Shown here: in pieces, positions 24,040 through 36,229 of the stretch
Layout of the letters: every line of letters begins with the position of its first letter
Numbering within the stretch: position 1 is the first letter of the stretch
Source: Chondrilla cf. caribensis
Lineage: Eukaryota; Porifera; Demospongiae; Chondrillida; Chondrillidae
Reading direction: 5' to 3'
Assembly: GCA_964020155.1 (NCBI GenBank)
Contig: OZ026549.1
Coordinates: forward strand, 2,136,133 to 2,200,132
Length of the DNA: 64,000 nucleotides
Translations under genes and position numbers: made by a program
Notes under the pieces: generated by a model
Told to the model about the DNA's origin: nothing
The model's input: only the letters and a program-made list of their open reading frames with translations
The model's database searches: none

Positions 24040-25280
24040 TAATAAGTTTTGTTCCTTATTATTATTATTATTGTTATAAATTATAAATAATAATAAAGTA
24101 CAACATACTGTACATAACTGAAACTATTACAAATTACATGGTTATAGTACTGAGTACATGATATCCATGTATATATTATATGATGTCGACCATATGTGAA
24201 TGTATATAAATGGAAAAAAAGGTGCATAGCTAGTTGATACATGTAGCTAAATGGTATTGAGATAAAGTTTACTTGTTCATTTCTCTTTGAAATTCAGAAT
24301 TAAGAATCCACCATACTTGAACTTCTCATGATCACTTCCACACTTTCTAGTTATCCTCTACAAATGACACATGAGTATGTACATGCATATGCATATTATG
24401 ATGGGGCTCGTATGTTAACCACACAACATAATATTATGTATGTACGTACATACATACATACACATGTAAATTAGTAATAAGTTTGTAAATATCTATGATA
24501 TAATTATAGGCATATTAGGTACGCATGACCATGTACATTTGTATGTTAGTAATAAGTTATCACTATCACAATCATAGTAACAGTAGAGAATGATGATGGC
24601 ATTATGGCCACTATCACACACACCAATCATAGATTACTGTAATCACCACAGGTACTGGCAAGTTGTGAGTAATGCAACAGTGACTATAGTGAATTATCAC
24701 CTAGGATACATGCATAACTATGAATCATATAATATTATACAAATGTGATGTCCAATGCACATCCACTTCCACAACCATACATACAGCCGGTAGCCTAGAT
24801 AGTAGCCCACTGGGCTGAAGGCTTTTAAGGTTAAAAAGAGCTGCATGACCTCACCTGACAGCTAACACAACACACAATAGCACCACCCTGGTGGTACCAT
24901 CCATGTGCATACCTCACAATGGTGTACGTAGCCCACTACTGGTGCATATATTATCCAATTTAATCAAATCTATCTAATTATAATTTCTCATTACAAATAG
25001 GATGCATCTGTAGCACAAGTAATTCATCATAATAATATAATGACAAGAAATAATAATAAGATTTAATCATACAGTAATATGCATTCAGCTGCTGTCAAAA
25101 CCCCTTTCATTTGACATTAAACCAAACAACGTTAACACCAATCTGTGATTCACATCATTATTTCATTATAATAATACAACAATTGGAATAATAATCACAC
25201 TAATTCTACATAATAACAATAATGTTCACTTCTCATAAAATCTCAAAGTCAAAACTATTACATTAGAATAACATTTCATT
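24040..25280. other. AT-rich non-coding stretch
   Basis: Many ATT/TAA runs (for example 24057-24100) and scattered TACATA motifs. No exon with believable splice sites was seen. Confidence 0.4.
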
Positions 25281-25499
25281 ACGTTAGTTTAACTCTTTGA
25301 TCAATACAGCACACACTAAACACTGCTGCTTGGCTGGTAAATGGGAGGCTGGTATTCCCTTTATACGCTCCACCATTTTCTTGACGTTCTGTGACAGATT
25401 GTGCAAAATCACCAGAGAGTGAGCTTACATTCTCATGCATAGTGTGTGACATGTACATATGTGTATATAACACACTGTAATAAGTGGGGAAGGTTGGAG

Positions 25500-25620
25500 A
25501 GTAAGAGAGAGGTGAAATAGTAGAGAGAGAGAGAGAGGAAAAGAGTATGGAATAGGAAGAGGAGTAATAGAGACAGAGGGAGGGTAGGGGGAGAGAGTGA
25601 GAGAGGGAGGTGGGAAGAGA
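25500..25620. repeat. purine-rich (GA)n tract in a CYFIP intron
   Basis: GAGAGAGAGA runs with GGA interruptions lie between the last two CYFIP-like exons. The apparent Ser/Leu-rich frames opposite it are artefacts. Confidence 0.8.
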
Positions 25621-26295
25621 TAGCACAGAAGCACATTGGCATGGAAAAAAACAAAACAGCAACAAATGATCTGTGACTCACCACACCAGATACGATGTCT
25701 CCTTGTCTGTCCACCTCATGAACACGCATCAGATGATAGCAGAAATCAACAGCTTCAAATTTCTTCTGTTGTCCAAGGAGAACGATAAACGAACAACCTG
25801 CCCAGTGAAGTCCTTCACCGAAACACTCTCTACATTGTACATGAACACTGAACACAATGAAATTACTGTCCACTATGAAGCTGTAGTATGCCGTGGGTTT
25901 ATATAAAAAGACTAAACAGAAATCTCCTTTACACTTTTTCTGCTAACAGTTGATCATCACCCATTATCCGTTGGCCATTACCAGAAATCAGTTAACTTTT
26001 AACCGATAAACGTTACCTGTTATTGGATCAACCAGTAACTTTTGTAAAACCGTACTGAACAATGGTTTTAAAGGCATAAATTATAACTAGTTCAGACTGG
26101 AAGAGTTGGGTCTCCAAAAGGGCCTTATACATTTACGCATAGTTCAAACTTGCCACAGCTATTTTTTTTGTCTTTACTATAGGTACTTAAGTCTACATGA
26201 AAGGATACCCTGTCTACTAATGTCTCAAATGTTACAACTGAAAGAGAATTCTTGACAAAAAATGTAAAAATTGAACAAACTGACAAAGAGACTTA

Positions 26296-26535
<240 letters not shown>

Positions 26536-26625
26536 CTATGGGATGGAAACACATATGTATAAGGTGAAAAGTGAAAATACACCACTATCCCGTATGACTA
26601 ACTCAGATTGTAAGATTTTGCTTCA

Positions 26626-26736
26626 CACACATACACACACACATACACACACACACACACATGCACACAAACACACACAAACACACACACACACATGCGT
26701 GCGCACACATGCACACACACGGATGCAAACACACAT

Positions 26737-26815
<79 letters not shown>

Positions 26816-26817
26816 CA

Positions 26818-26885
<68 letters not shown>

Positions 26886-26919
26886 CACACACATACACAC
26901 ACACACACACACGCACATG

Positions 26920-26990
<71 letters not shown>
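26626..26990. repeat. long (CA)n microsatellite, about 360 bp
   Basis: Almost pure CACACA with TACA and GCA interruptions, one of the longest dinucleotide tracts in the window. It sits where CYFIP exons are expected. Confidence 0.98.
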
Positions 26991-26991
<1 letters not shown>

Positions 26992-27184
26992 TAGTAGAAT
27001 AGTAGTGCACTTTGCACTTTGCGTTTTCATCTGCCTACACAAAATACCACATTCTCATAATTATTACTTTGTTCTCTCTGTGAAGGTTTGTTCGCTCGAA
27101 ATTGCCGCATGACCCACAAGAGCGCGAGCACCACCCAAAGGGTCCTGGCACCACTACAATGTTGTATGGAACAAAGGTATGGTG

Positions 27185-27186
<2 letters not shown>

Positions 27187-27226
<40 letters not shown>
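27187..27226. repeat. (TG)n microsatellite
   Basis: A pure TG run ends exactly at the left end of the hAT-like element. The same run resumes at 28002, after its right end. Confidence 0.95.
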
Positions 27227-27227
<1 letters not shown>

Positions 27228-28001
27228 AGTGTTGTGGTAATGGTAATTGGTAATTGTAATTGGCTGTAATCAATTACACATTTCTAGATAATTGTAATTT
27301 AATCGTAATTGAGATTTTTTTCACTGAAGTAATTGTAATGGTAATTGATTACATTCAACTTTTTGTGTAATCGATGCACAATTACACAATTACATGCAAT
27401 TACATTCGTCCTTGCTCCCCTGGATGTGAAAAGATTTCAACTCAATGAGGGGTATAGTATTATATATTGCATATGAGGTATATATGTAGTTCTACATAAG
27501 GCAGGTTGAGTTGTTAGCCATTGTTGGAAATCAATACTGGCGACTGAGAAGGTGGAAGAATTATTTGGTAAAACAGCTATTGCTAAAAATGAAACGTGCT
27601 GAAATTCCCAACTGAAGATGGTGCGGCAACTTGTGGAAATTGATGTAGATAAGGTTGTAGACAAGAGGGAGTTCCAGATGAATCCCTATAAAAGTTGTTC
27701 TTCCAGAGCTAGTTGAGGACTTTGAACCGTTTAAAGAGGCAACTGATATACTCCAAGTAGACAAGTGCAACTCAACCAGCTTGGTAATCTCACGCTTCTT
27801 TGGCCTAAAACGTCACTCTCTCATATTGTGTAACTATTATGAAATTGTAATTGTAATTGTAATTGTAATTGCTTAAAGTAGTTGTAATGGTAATTGATTA
27901 CTTGAAGCTGTGGAGTAATGGTAATGGTAATGGGTTCTTGATATAGCCAAGTAATTGTAATCGTAATTGATTACTTGTGAGCTGTAATTGCCACAACACT
28001 G
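27227..28001 (+). mobile_element. hAT-like element inserted in a (TG)n tract
   Basis: The left end CAGTGTTGTGGTAAT and right end ATTGCCACAACACTG are inverted repeats, with GTGTGTGT on both sides consistent with an 8-bp hAT target duplication. The ends carry many TAATTGTAAT units. A plus-strand segment at about 27705-27825 reads EDFEPFKEATDILQVDK, a phrase typical of the hAT transposase C-terminal half. Frames are broken, so it is inactive. Confidence 0.8.
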
Positions 28002-28034
<33 letters not shown>

Positions 28035-28324
28035 AGTGCGTGCATCTGTGTTGTGTTGTAAGGCAACAGTACCTTTTGAGCCGTAGTCATATAGAGGAAG
28101 TTTACACTTTTGAGGCATACCGTGTCCCAATGCTTGTATGTAAGGATTCACTGTATTGTGGATCTGTACACATACATGTGTGTGTGGGCAAAGGTAATAG
28201 GTTGTTTTGTGTGAGGAAATGAGGAAATGAATACACAATAATTATACATGAATGATAGGGCATACAATCTGACAACATGCATGTATAACAATATGAGATA
28301 ACATACAATAACTAGGTGAATATA

Positions 28325-28545
28325 GTGAGTAGTACTATAGTGAGTGCTATAGTGAGTGTATGTGAGTGTATGTGAGTGCTATAGTGAGTGTATGTGAGTG
28401 TTATAGTGAGTGTATGTGAGTGCTATAGTGAGAGTATGTGAGTGCTATAGTGAGTGTATGTGATTGCTATAGTGAGTGTATGTGACTGCTAGTGAGTGCT
28501 ATAGTGAGAGTATGTGAGTGCTTATGAGTGTTTGTGAATACCACT
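28325..28545. repeat. minisatellite of GTGAGTG / TATAGTGAGTGTATGTGAGTG units
   Basis: Irregular tandem array of about 22 bp built from TATAGTGAGTG and TATGTGAGTG. It lies directly at the 3' edge of the CYFIP-like exon ending near 28545 and repeats GTGAGT, the donor consensus, many times. Confidence 0.85.
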
Positions 28546-28915
28546 ATATAGTAGGCTATATCCCTCACTGATGAGTTCATACTGTTGAGGAGTTGCTGAA
28601 TAACCATTGAGGTCCCTTGGTAACCAAGGAGACGAAACATGGTGGCAAAGTGCTCTGGGCCTACAAAGTTCTCGTACATGCTCAAAGCAGACTGGTAGGC
28701 CTCTCTGAGGTGCTGACAGGGGAGGATGAATGCAAAAGACATTCAAAACATGTGGAACAGGAGCACAGTGTGTGGATGAGTGAACATAATAGCAGTGGTG
28801 AAGAGTAAGTTATACCAGCAGTAGTGTTGGAGTAGACACAATAATAGTGGTGAACAGTAAACAACAACAATAGTGGAGTTGAAGTAAACACAACACTGGG
28901 GATATTGAAGGCATG

Positions 28916-28980
28916 CATGCACACACACACACACATGCACATATGAACGCATGCATGCACACACACACACACACACACAC
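28916..28980. repeat. (CA)n microsatellite
   Basis: Two CACACA runs separated by CATGCACATATGAACGCATG. Confidence 0.9.
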
Positions 28981-29999
28981 TATTTACTCACTTCCCTTGA
29001 CATGTATTTGTTATTAAAATTTGTCGATTAATACCTAGCAACTGATGATCTGCTATAATAACAAGGTTGCATTGGAGTTGGTATACAATTATGTAAAATA
29101 TTATAATTCTATATATACAATTACATATAATTTTATATTCCCACACACCACAAAACAACCAAAGTAACTCTGGTAGAGTGGATTGTGAGAGGGTAAAGTA
29201 CACAATAAAGCCAAAGTGTCTGTATATCCTCTACAGCCCCACTAGAGGTACTTCAGCCATTACTCAAAATAATGCACATACTGCAGGACTGTAGAGGACC
29301 GGGAGACATATACAGATCGGATCAATATTATGGTGGGGACACAGAATCTGCTGTTCACAAGTGTGGTGTGTGTGGGGTGCTAGAATGTGGGTATTTACAT
29401 GCAAACATACGTACATACATACACAATAAGAAAGATATATACACACTTCAAAATATGCAAAATCGTCATAACTTTGTAATTTATTACTTTATGCATTTAC
29501 ATGCATGCAAATCATTGCATGTGTGTAAGCATACAATCTATGTGTAAACCACAGTTAAGCTGACCATTCTTAGGAGTAATCCAGTACATACGTACATAGA
29601 CCAACCTGTCTGTAGTGGAGTTGTAGCAGAAGTTGGGTAGGTAGTTGTAGGGAGTTCCCAGAAGATGTGCAGCGTGATTCTCCTGTGAGGGGAATTGATG
29701 GCTTGGTTGGCCTCTTTCAACATCACGGGGAAGGGGTCCAAGGTGACATGTTTCATCAGCAGCGAGTGCGTCAACCTGTTGATTTCCATCAATGTCTCCA
29801 GTTCCTATAGAAAGCAATACAATACATTACGTATATAGGCACACACATACATACATATGGAGTGAATAAATACAGTACATACACATCATATTATACTGCA
29901 TATGATGCAGGTATGTACAAACCTGTTGTGTACAGGTGCAGTTCATGCAATAAATACTATTATGTATAGTTATGTATCCCGATTGGTGATATTGTCACT

Positions 30000-30085
30000 T
30001 AAGATCAAAGGGACCGATCTGGAGTACATTCGCGATGTACTGGGGTACAACACTGACCTTATTAGTGATGTACCCCGGTTTTAAG
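30000..30085. other. imperfect inverted GTACATCGCGAATGTAC-type repeat
   Basis: The segments GGAGTACATTCGCGATGTACTGGG and GTGATGTACCCCGG give local dyad symmetry. The role is unknown. Confidence 0.3.
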
Positions 30086-30257
30086 TGACTGGTATTAATT
30101 AATCAACAGACATTGTTATGTGCCCATTGTGTATTCTCGGCTGTATTCTTGGCTCGAGCCACTCTTCGACGTTCTCAACGAGGGTTGAAAAAGGTTGTTT
30201 CTCGGATTTTCTATTAGAAGAAGCCATAACCGTTGCTTCGTTCGTTCGGTAAGTATC

Positions 30258-30562
30258 CTAAGCCTCGTTCGTTCGGCAAATTTCCTCGTTCGTTCGGTAT
30301 AAATACTCTAAAAATCGTTTGTTTGGCAAGTTTCTTTGTTCGTTCCGTAAATACTCTGAAACTCGTTGGTTCGATGAGTTTCTTCGTTCGCTCGGTAAAT
30401 ATTCCAAGGCTCGTGGATTCGGCCATTTTCCTCGTTCGTTCGATAAGTGTCCTGACGCTCGTTGGTTCGGGAAGTACGGGTGGCCAAGAAGCCATCTGAA
30501 TGGGTTGATAGCGACCTCCAGCTCTTTGAGAAAATCGTTTTTTTCGATGTCGTGAACGAAAT
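30258..30562 (-). CDS. small ORF with 16-residue tandem repeats
   Basis: From the ATG at 30562 the frame encodes about 101 residues: MDFVHDIEKNDFLKELEVAI, then four imperfect 16-residue units of the form PNPRALEYLPSERRNS, stop at 30258. The DNA repeat is 48 bp (two 23-25-bp half units with CTCGTTCGTTCGG), so other frames are open too. The N-terminal 25 residues lie outside the repeat and could be a real start. No family is recognised. It could be a young repeat-born gene or a plain minisatellite. Confidence 0.3.
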
Positions 30563-30839
30563 CCATCTCAGCTACTCGTAATCGTGCTATTGAGCGGGGT
30601 ACAACTATTACATGTACAGATGTACACAATTCATAATTACAGTGAATACATACATACATGTTCGTATACATACGTTCATAGATGGATTGACATGAATGTA
30701 GTGGATACGATAATACAGTACATACCTACGTATGTACAATGCATGGTCATATATTGGAGAGCACTCCTCAAATGGCAGACCACTAAGATTGAGAGTGTCC
30801 CCAAAAGCCATCAATCATAGTCTTTAGTTTTAATGTGTA

Positions 30840-31260
30840 TATAACATTATTGGACACTATTTACGATGTCAAGGGATGATAAAATAGTTACATTAGATAG
30901 GTGCATTTGTTTAAATGTTGTACCATCCTAGTCTGGCCTGCTACGACCGTCCCACCAAGGGCCATGGGCGAGGAGAGGGAGGGACGGTCTAACGGCACTA
31001 GAGATTAATTCTCACCTTGCCGTTATCAGCATGTGACAGATCGAATTTCGACCTATTTTATACAATATTGGAAATTTATATTGTCTGAATAGCTTAATAT
31101 GCCAATATAAATTCGTCAGAAATTCGGGCTTTCGCAGAGGTTTAGATAACTTGTTCGGATTTCCTCCAAGTAGTACATATCTACCTCATACTTTCATATA
31201 TTAAAGCAGGCATGTATAGCTATTACTTCTGACGTTTTCTGACTACATCGTCGCTTCTCC
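30840..31260. other. no gene recognised
   Basis: The segment 31055-31115 has an imperfect inverted repeat (GAAATTTATATTG and CAATATAAATTC). Otherwise unremarkable. Confidence 0.3.
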
Positions 31261-31318
31261 ACTCTGTAGTGAAGTCTGTCCGAAAGCTTATCCCTTTCCA
31301 AATATCGATTATTTTCAG

Positions 31319-31553
31319 AAACGTTTGCCCTCTATGCAAGGAGTACTCACTGAGTCACTCAATTCAGTATTTTGGCACATCAAGAAAAAACACTGCATGG
31401 TCAGAGTCTTATGAAATCACATGTGGTATTGATGGATGTCCAAAAAAGTACGCAAATGTTGACAGCCTAAAGAAATGCTGCAGTGGGGTACATATGAGAA
31501 GCTACAATGAAGAGCCAATGGAACTGGACACAGACATTGACAAGACACCACAG
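31319..31553 (+). CDS. exon with two C2H2-like zinc-finger motifs
   Basis: A plus-strand exon is bounded by ATTTTCAG and CAG|GTGCTT. It encodes NVCPLCKEYSLSHSIQYF, then ITCGIDGCPKKYANVDSLKK and SGVHM, followed by an acidic tail (EPMELDTDIDK). The CPLC and CGIDGC pairs with downstream His fit C2H2-type fingers, although the first has irregular spacing. No other exon of the gene could be linked; the rest may be lost or lie elsewhere. Confidence 0.4.
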
Positions 31554-31619
31554 GTGCTTAAACAATAATTTAAGCACAAAAAAGGATTTTTCACACTGAA
31601 TTTTCACCGGTGTAGGCCA

Positions 31620-31690
31620 CTATAGTGGCCCAAATATAGGTCAATAGATTTTGGTGTAGGTCACTATAGTGGCCCATACATATATGCCTA
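31620..31690. repeat. two direct copies of a GGTGTAGGNCACTATAGTGG motif
   Basis: GGTGTAGGCCACTATAGTGG and GGTGTAGGTCACTATAGTGG lie 47 bp apart. Each contains the palindrome CCACTATAGTGG or a close variant. Confidence 0.6.
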
Positions 31691-31820
31691 CTTCCAGGCC
31701 ATGCCAGTGGATTGATGATTGTGCAATCCTTAAGTAATTAGCACAGCCCGGAAGTATGACCTTTGTACTTTTTTCAAGTGTTTGCGTGGGCGTGGGATGT
31801 CGGTTACTAAGGACCGAGTG

Positions 31821-31825
<5 letters not shown>

Positions 31826-31872
<47 letters not shown>

Positions 31873-31881
31873 GGGTGGGTG

Positions 31882-31940
<59 letters not shown>
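31826..31940. repeat. (TG)n microsatellite
   Basis: Two long TG runs separated by TTATGGGTGGGTGAGGG. Confidence 0.97.
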
Positions 31941-31942
<2 letters not shown>

Positions 31943-32382
31943 TGAGGGTATGGTGGATGAGTGTGAGGGATGTGTACATGCAAATATGAAAGTGTGCACA
32001 AAAACATAATATCCACAGATGCATAGGATACCTTTCCCACATATAGTTACTCTACGGTAACTGCAGTTTGTTGACTTTTTAGTAAAATAGTATTCAGCCA
32101 TCTGTAGTTTGAAAGGTTATTTATGTTATTTATTCTCTGTAGAGTCTCTTGAGCCCTGACAATGGCTTGTCTATACTTGCACAATGTCATGTTAACAAAA
32201 TTAATACAAGAAATTCATAATATGGATAATTAATGACGCTCACATGGATTTAATGATATTCATTGGGAGGGATGTCTGCACATAACGAGACGTGCAGAAA
32301 TTTCCCTCAAAATGATTGATTACGCATGACATACCAGATGAAACAATACATGGACACCAGAATATCACATATGTGGACCAAC

Positions 32383-32494
32383 CTGTGATGTGGGATATTG
32401 TTATAGACTTGGCATCGGCAATGACTCCACCAAAGCACTCCACTAGTTGGTAGTCGACTATAATGGGCTTCGTGGTCTTTCCGGGCTTAGGAAT
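32383..32494 (-). CDS. single exon of an unrecognised protein
   Basis: A minus-strand exon runs between TTCCCAG and CACAG|GTTGGT. It encodes 37 codons in phase 0 to 1: IPKPGKTTKPIIVDYQLVEC, then FGGVIADAKSITISHIT. Sharp borders and an open frame support it, but no family is recognised and no partner exon joins in frame. Confidence 0.35.
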
Positions 32495-32653
32495 CTGGGA
32501 AATCAGCGATTAGAAATGGTTATCCAAACGAACCAGCATCCAGTAAGAGTCATCTTAGTCCGGGCATATATGGGTGTTGTTCGTGCTGCTCTGTCGCCAC
32601 ACGGCCATTTTCTTAATTATTGCGCAATGGCCCATGGCAGTGCCTACATAATA

Positions 32654-32690
32654 CACTCTAAACTACGTAACCGTTACGTAATTTAGAGTA
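32654..32690. repeat. short palindrome beside a MITE
   Basis: Arms CTCTAAACTACGTAA and TTACGTAATTTAGAG pair across CCG with one mismatch. It touches the MITE at 32689. Confidence 0.7.
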
Positions 32691-32903
32691 TACCGTATAG
32701 CGGGAAACTTCGGTGAGGTTTTTAATTTGGCGAATTGGCGATTTTACGGAAAATCGCCAAATTTAAAATCCGCCATATTTTATTCTGACGTAATCTGACG
32801 TTCCTGGAATTTGTCATTCCGCCAAATTTAAAACTCGCCAATTCGTTCCGGGGACCGATTCGCCAAATTTAATGCTCGCCAAAGTTTCCCGCTATACGGT
32901 ATA
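32689..32903. mobile_element. 215-bp MITE, CCGTATAGCGGGAAACTT ends
   Basis: The left end TATACCGTATAGCGGGAAAC and right end GTTTCCCGCTATACGGTATA are near-perfect inverted repeats with TA flanks. The interior repeats GCCAAATTTAAAA and GGCGAATTGGCGA. A degraded relative is at 42440-42630. Confidence 0.85.
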
Positions 32904-33334
32904 TGGTGCCAACAATCGAATCAGATCTATGTACAACTGCCATGAAGGGCGGATAGGGAGAGGATTATTTGCAACATAATTCTCTGTACAATATCTGTGT
33001 GTTAGCATACAATGAATAGAAACAGACATTCTGCAAGCATGTGTCAAACCTTAGAAGGCTTTCTCATCAAATGTATATGAATGTAACCTAAATTTAGCAT
33101 GAGATGAAAATTACTATATTCACTAAACATGAGATTTCTTCACCCTATTCTACAACGAATTGCAAGTTTGACTGAGTTAAAAGACTTCAGCTGCTAAAAT
33201 TGCTCAAATTCGATCACTGTTAGCAGCTGTGTGTACAGCTGTAGTTAATTACAACAATGATTTGTTTCGTGTCCAACACGACAGGTGCGCAGTGTTTATT
33301 ATTCAAAGTATGTTTTGGCGACCGAGCGGATATT

Positions 33335-33883
33335 GATTCGATGGGATATTCCCAAGCTGCTTTCAAAATCACCGAAATATTCCCGTTTGCATTCTGAACG
33401 GACATGAAAATGGCGACAGCGGAAGTGAGAGCCGGAACGCTGCACCTATACACTTGAACTTGGTGTGGAAATTGTACCTTTCAGGGTATGATCCACACAG
33501 TAACGGTACCTACCAGATTTTGAAACTTGAAGTCAGGATTCCAGTCTTGGAATGGGAGAAGTTGCCGCCTCAATTAAGGCCTATCTGCAAATCGATTGGC
33601 CCATGCGTTGACCCCGCCTCCAACGATCGCTATTTGGAGCGGCTCCCTGTGTTGCAGCTTCAGTTTCCGGAGTCCAGTAGGTGAGCTTGAGGACTACAGT
33701 TTTATGTTGCTTATGTCTAATTTCTGTCCGTTGCCTTCATTCATCTTTTTCTTTTTTTCGATTTAGTTGCGAGATTTTCGTATACTCAGCGGATCAACTG
33801 AAGGACGCGATCACGGCCTTGTATACTCAGCCCTCCCTCCCATGTCGCCGCAGCACAGCACCCGCGAAGACGACCCGACCATG
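33335..33883 (+). CDS. two exons of an unrecognised gene
   Basis: The first exon (open from about 33335 to 33680) encodes LVWKLYLSGYDPHSNGTYQI, then VRIPVLEWEKLPPQLRPICK and RYLERLPVLQLQFPESS, ending AG|GTGAGC. The second (33767-33883) starts after a strong pyrimidine tract and TTTAG. It continues in frame (CEIFVYSADQLKDAITALYT) and ends CCATG|GTGAGC. The joined frame is convincing. The start is unclear: an ATGGCGACAGCGGAAG at about 33413 lies in another frame, and no in-frame ATG is visible. No family is recognised. Confidence 0.45.
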
Positions 33884-34309
33884 GTGAGCCCTGAACCTTG
33901 AACATTTGTTCGTTTTTATTTCTCCATTTGTGAAAGAAATCCTGACTGCCTTATTTTAAAGTTTAACATCAACTCCGTTTCCTACTTGGAGACTTGCACG
34001 GAGAAACACTGTTTTCATAACCGATCAAATGAATCAGAAGTAAAAGTCTTAGAGCAGTCAGCTTCTTTCTAAAAGTGGAGGTACAGCTGAAATATACAAA
34101 CAATTGCCCGTTGTGAAAGTGACTTAAATCTTATGTAAATTAATAGACTGATGGAGGTACTTTCTAAATCTCAATTTGTTTTAAGTGTTAAAAGGTATAA
34201 GTGTCTGACTCTGATCACTAGCAATTTCGCGTGATTGTATTTAATATTTCAGCGAATTTTCATGTGGTGTTCCTAGCAAACTTCATGAGTCTGCTAAGTG
34301 AAACACTCC

Positions 34310-34312
<3 letters not shown>

Positions 34313-34342
<30 letters not shown>
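34313..34342. repeat. (GT)n microsatellite
   Basis: A pure GT run of about 30 bp. Confidence 0.95.
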
Positions 34343-34344
<2 letters not shown>

Positions 34345-34349
34345 ATGTG

Positions 34350-35890
34350 GTCTATTTTGTCTCCGTGTTTTGTGTCTGAGTGTCATTTTCCGTGTATTGT
34401 AGACAAAGTCGCTAATTAGCTATGAGGGTGGTCGTCTGTGTACAGCTGCTGTTCTTGATTGTTCACTTTGAATTAGACTTAATCAATGACATATTAACGA
34501 GGCTAACATTGTAAAATTAATGCAATCTAAGATCTATGTACATGTATATAATATAGGACAAAGTGAAGAGAAAGAACCTAAGGGGTTTTCTGAACTAAGT
34601 TGGGACTTAGGAAGTAGCAGTGACGGGGTTTGCAATTGTTGCTTGGAGATAGATTAGGGTCTTGTATACTGCTGAGTGTACCACTATATACACACTACTC
34701 TGAAATTGTTGCAAAGACTACATGGATGGTTAGTGGAAGGCAGGATGTTAGAGTAGTTAACCAATTCCTCGCAGCTGTGTCGGACTAGACATAGCCATTC
34801 CAACTTTGTTGAGTTACTGGCCATCCTTCAGAACCTGGGGCAGAAGTCACTTCTTTCTTGTCTTTCACTTGACTGTGAAGTAGATGCACCATGAAGGCAG
34901 AGTGGACGTCATGGAAGGCTTCCCAAAATTCCTCCGCGATCGTTGCTTACGTGCTAAAATCGTCAACCGAGCATCAAAACATCGTCCCATCGTATCGACT
35001 GCAAAATTCAGGCCTTGATTGATGTTCCATTCTGTCTAATTGTTGCTCCACTTTACGGCCCAGAGGAAGACAGGAAGGAAGTGTCCTCTGCTCCAGATTC
35101 TGAAGAGTGACCTGTTTCCCAGCATGGTTGTTTGGTGTTGTCCAGCCCGAGGTGGTTGGGAGGGTTTGGTTTGCTGTGCTGGCATACTCCCACCATTCTC
35201 CATGCTTGTAGTCTTAGTAATGGTTGTAGGAGTGTGTGCATATAGCAGGTTTTCTTGGTTGTGTACCAGGTCCTGTTCTTGACATCTCCATGATGACAGT
35301 TGAGCTCCATAGTATACTGTTGCATTCTAACTAGCATATAAGATAATATATTTTCAAATTGATTCAATTTAGGTCATTTTGGGGCAATCAAATGAAAACT
35401 CGTTATCTCTTACTGGGTAGATTGTGTGAATTGGGAAAGTGCTTTTCTCTTTTGTGGCATGAAATTGGACGTGATCGTTCAAAAGCAGCACTGTTACAGA
35501 CCGACCATCCCTATGTGTGTTCATTTTGCAAAGTTACATGCAATAGATTTACGTATCTCCTTTTCTCTCTCCCTCCCTCCCTCTCCCTCTCCCCCCCCTT
35601 GCCTGCTTCATATGTACCGTGATGACTACCGTGGTTCACTCGGCAATTAGCTCAAATCCTGTTGACCTGGACAAAGTTGCTGCATCGTGAGTAGTACGAT
35701 CACATGTGCACTGCTACAACCCATATATGTAGACTCTCCTATTTGATATGGAGATTCACTGTTAAAATTCGCTATTCATGATTGGCATACAGATTTTCCT
35801 TGTGTACTAATTTAGTATATGTACTTTTTAACAATGCAAAATGTACTCAAAATGGTTGTTTGATATTTTTACTTCTCTTCCCACATGTAC
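34350..35890. other. no supported gene; candidate introns of the gene starting near 33.3 kb
   Basis: Short frames only. A CT-rich tract lies at 35558-35600. No splice-bounded exon with a convincing frame was found. Confidence 0.3.
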
Positions 35891-35894
35891 CCCG

Positions 35895-35931
35895 GGATGC
35901 TGAGTGTGTCGCATGTACACACTCAGCATCC
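35895..35931. ncRNA. perfect 15-bp hairpin
   Basis: Arms GGATGCTGAGTGTGT and ACACACTCAGCATCC are separated by a 7-nt loop. The same arm core recurs in a second inverted repeat 200 bp downstream. It could be a structured RNA within an intron, or the remains of an element. Confidence 0.4.
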
Positions 35932-36126
35932 ACCCAGAGCAGGAAGTCCTTTCTTAAGTAAGTGGCATGTTGTGAACGACCAGCATTACAGTTGATTCAC
36001 ATTGAAGTTCTTTTATCATTTTTGCAGGTGAGGACTCCCACTGAAATGTAAGTTATTATTATGCTGCTATTGTGTCCTGTGTGCATGTTCATTTACCCCT
36101 GACTTTCTCTCTCAACCCTCACATCC

Positions 36127-36220
36127 GGATGCTGAGTGGAACAACGATGGAGTCATACAAATTCACATGTACAACGGAGTTCGAGTGCTAGAATTTAGAG
36201 CAGCAGCACACTCAGCATCC
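36127..36220. ncRNA. second inverted repeat with the same arms
   Basis: Arms GGATGCTGAGTG (36127-36138) and CACTCAGCATCC (36209-36220) enclose about 70 nt. The arms are identical to those at 35895-35931 while the interiors differ. A pre-miRNA-like length is possible, but the stem beyond 12 bp is poor. Confidence 0.35.
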
Positions 36221-36229
36221 GTCATCGAT

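Noticed and set aside
25433..25634. Ser/Leu-rich membrane-like protein
   Set aside because: It is the reverse strand of a (GA)n purine tract in an intron.
26603..27112. Long open frames of alternating Cys-Val or His-Thr on both strands
   Set aside because: These are translations of (CA/TG)n microsatellites; the same holds at 7.2-7.5, 31.8-32.0, 37.8-38.2 and 46.8-47.1 kb.
28325..28545. CRISPR-like direct repeats
   Set aside because: Units are irregular, contiguous and without unique spacers; this is a eukaryotic minisatellite.
30608..30814. A CYFIP exon reading GDTLNLSGLPFEECSP
   Set aside because: The similarity to the family is weak and no acceptor site gives an open frame; a TGA sits just upstream.
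35615..35660. Box C/D snoRNA suggested by GTGATGA
   Set aside because: No CTGA box or terminal stem lies at a suitable distance.
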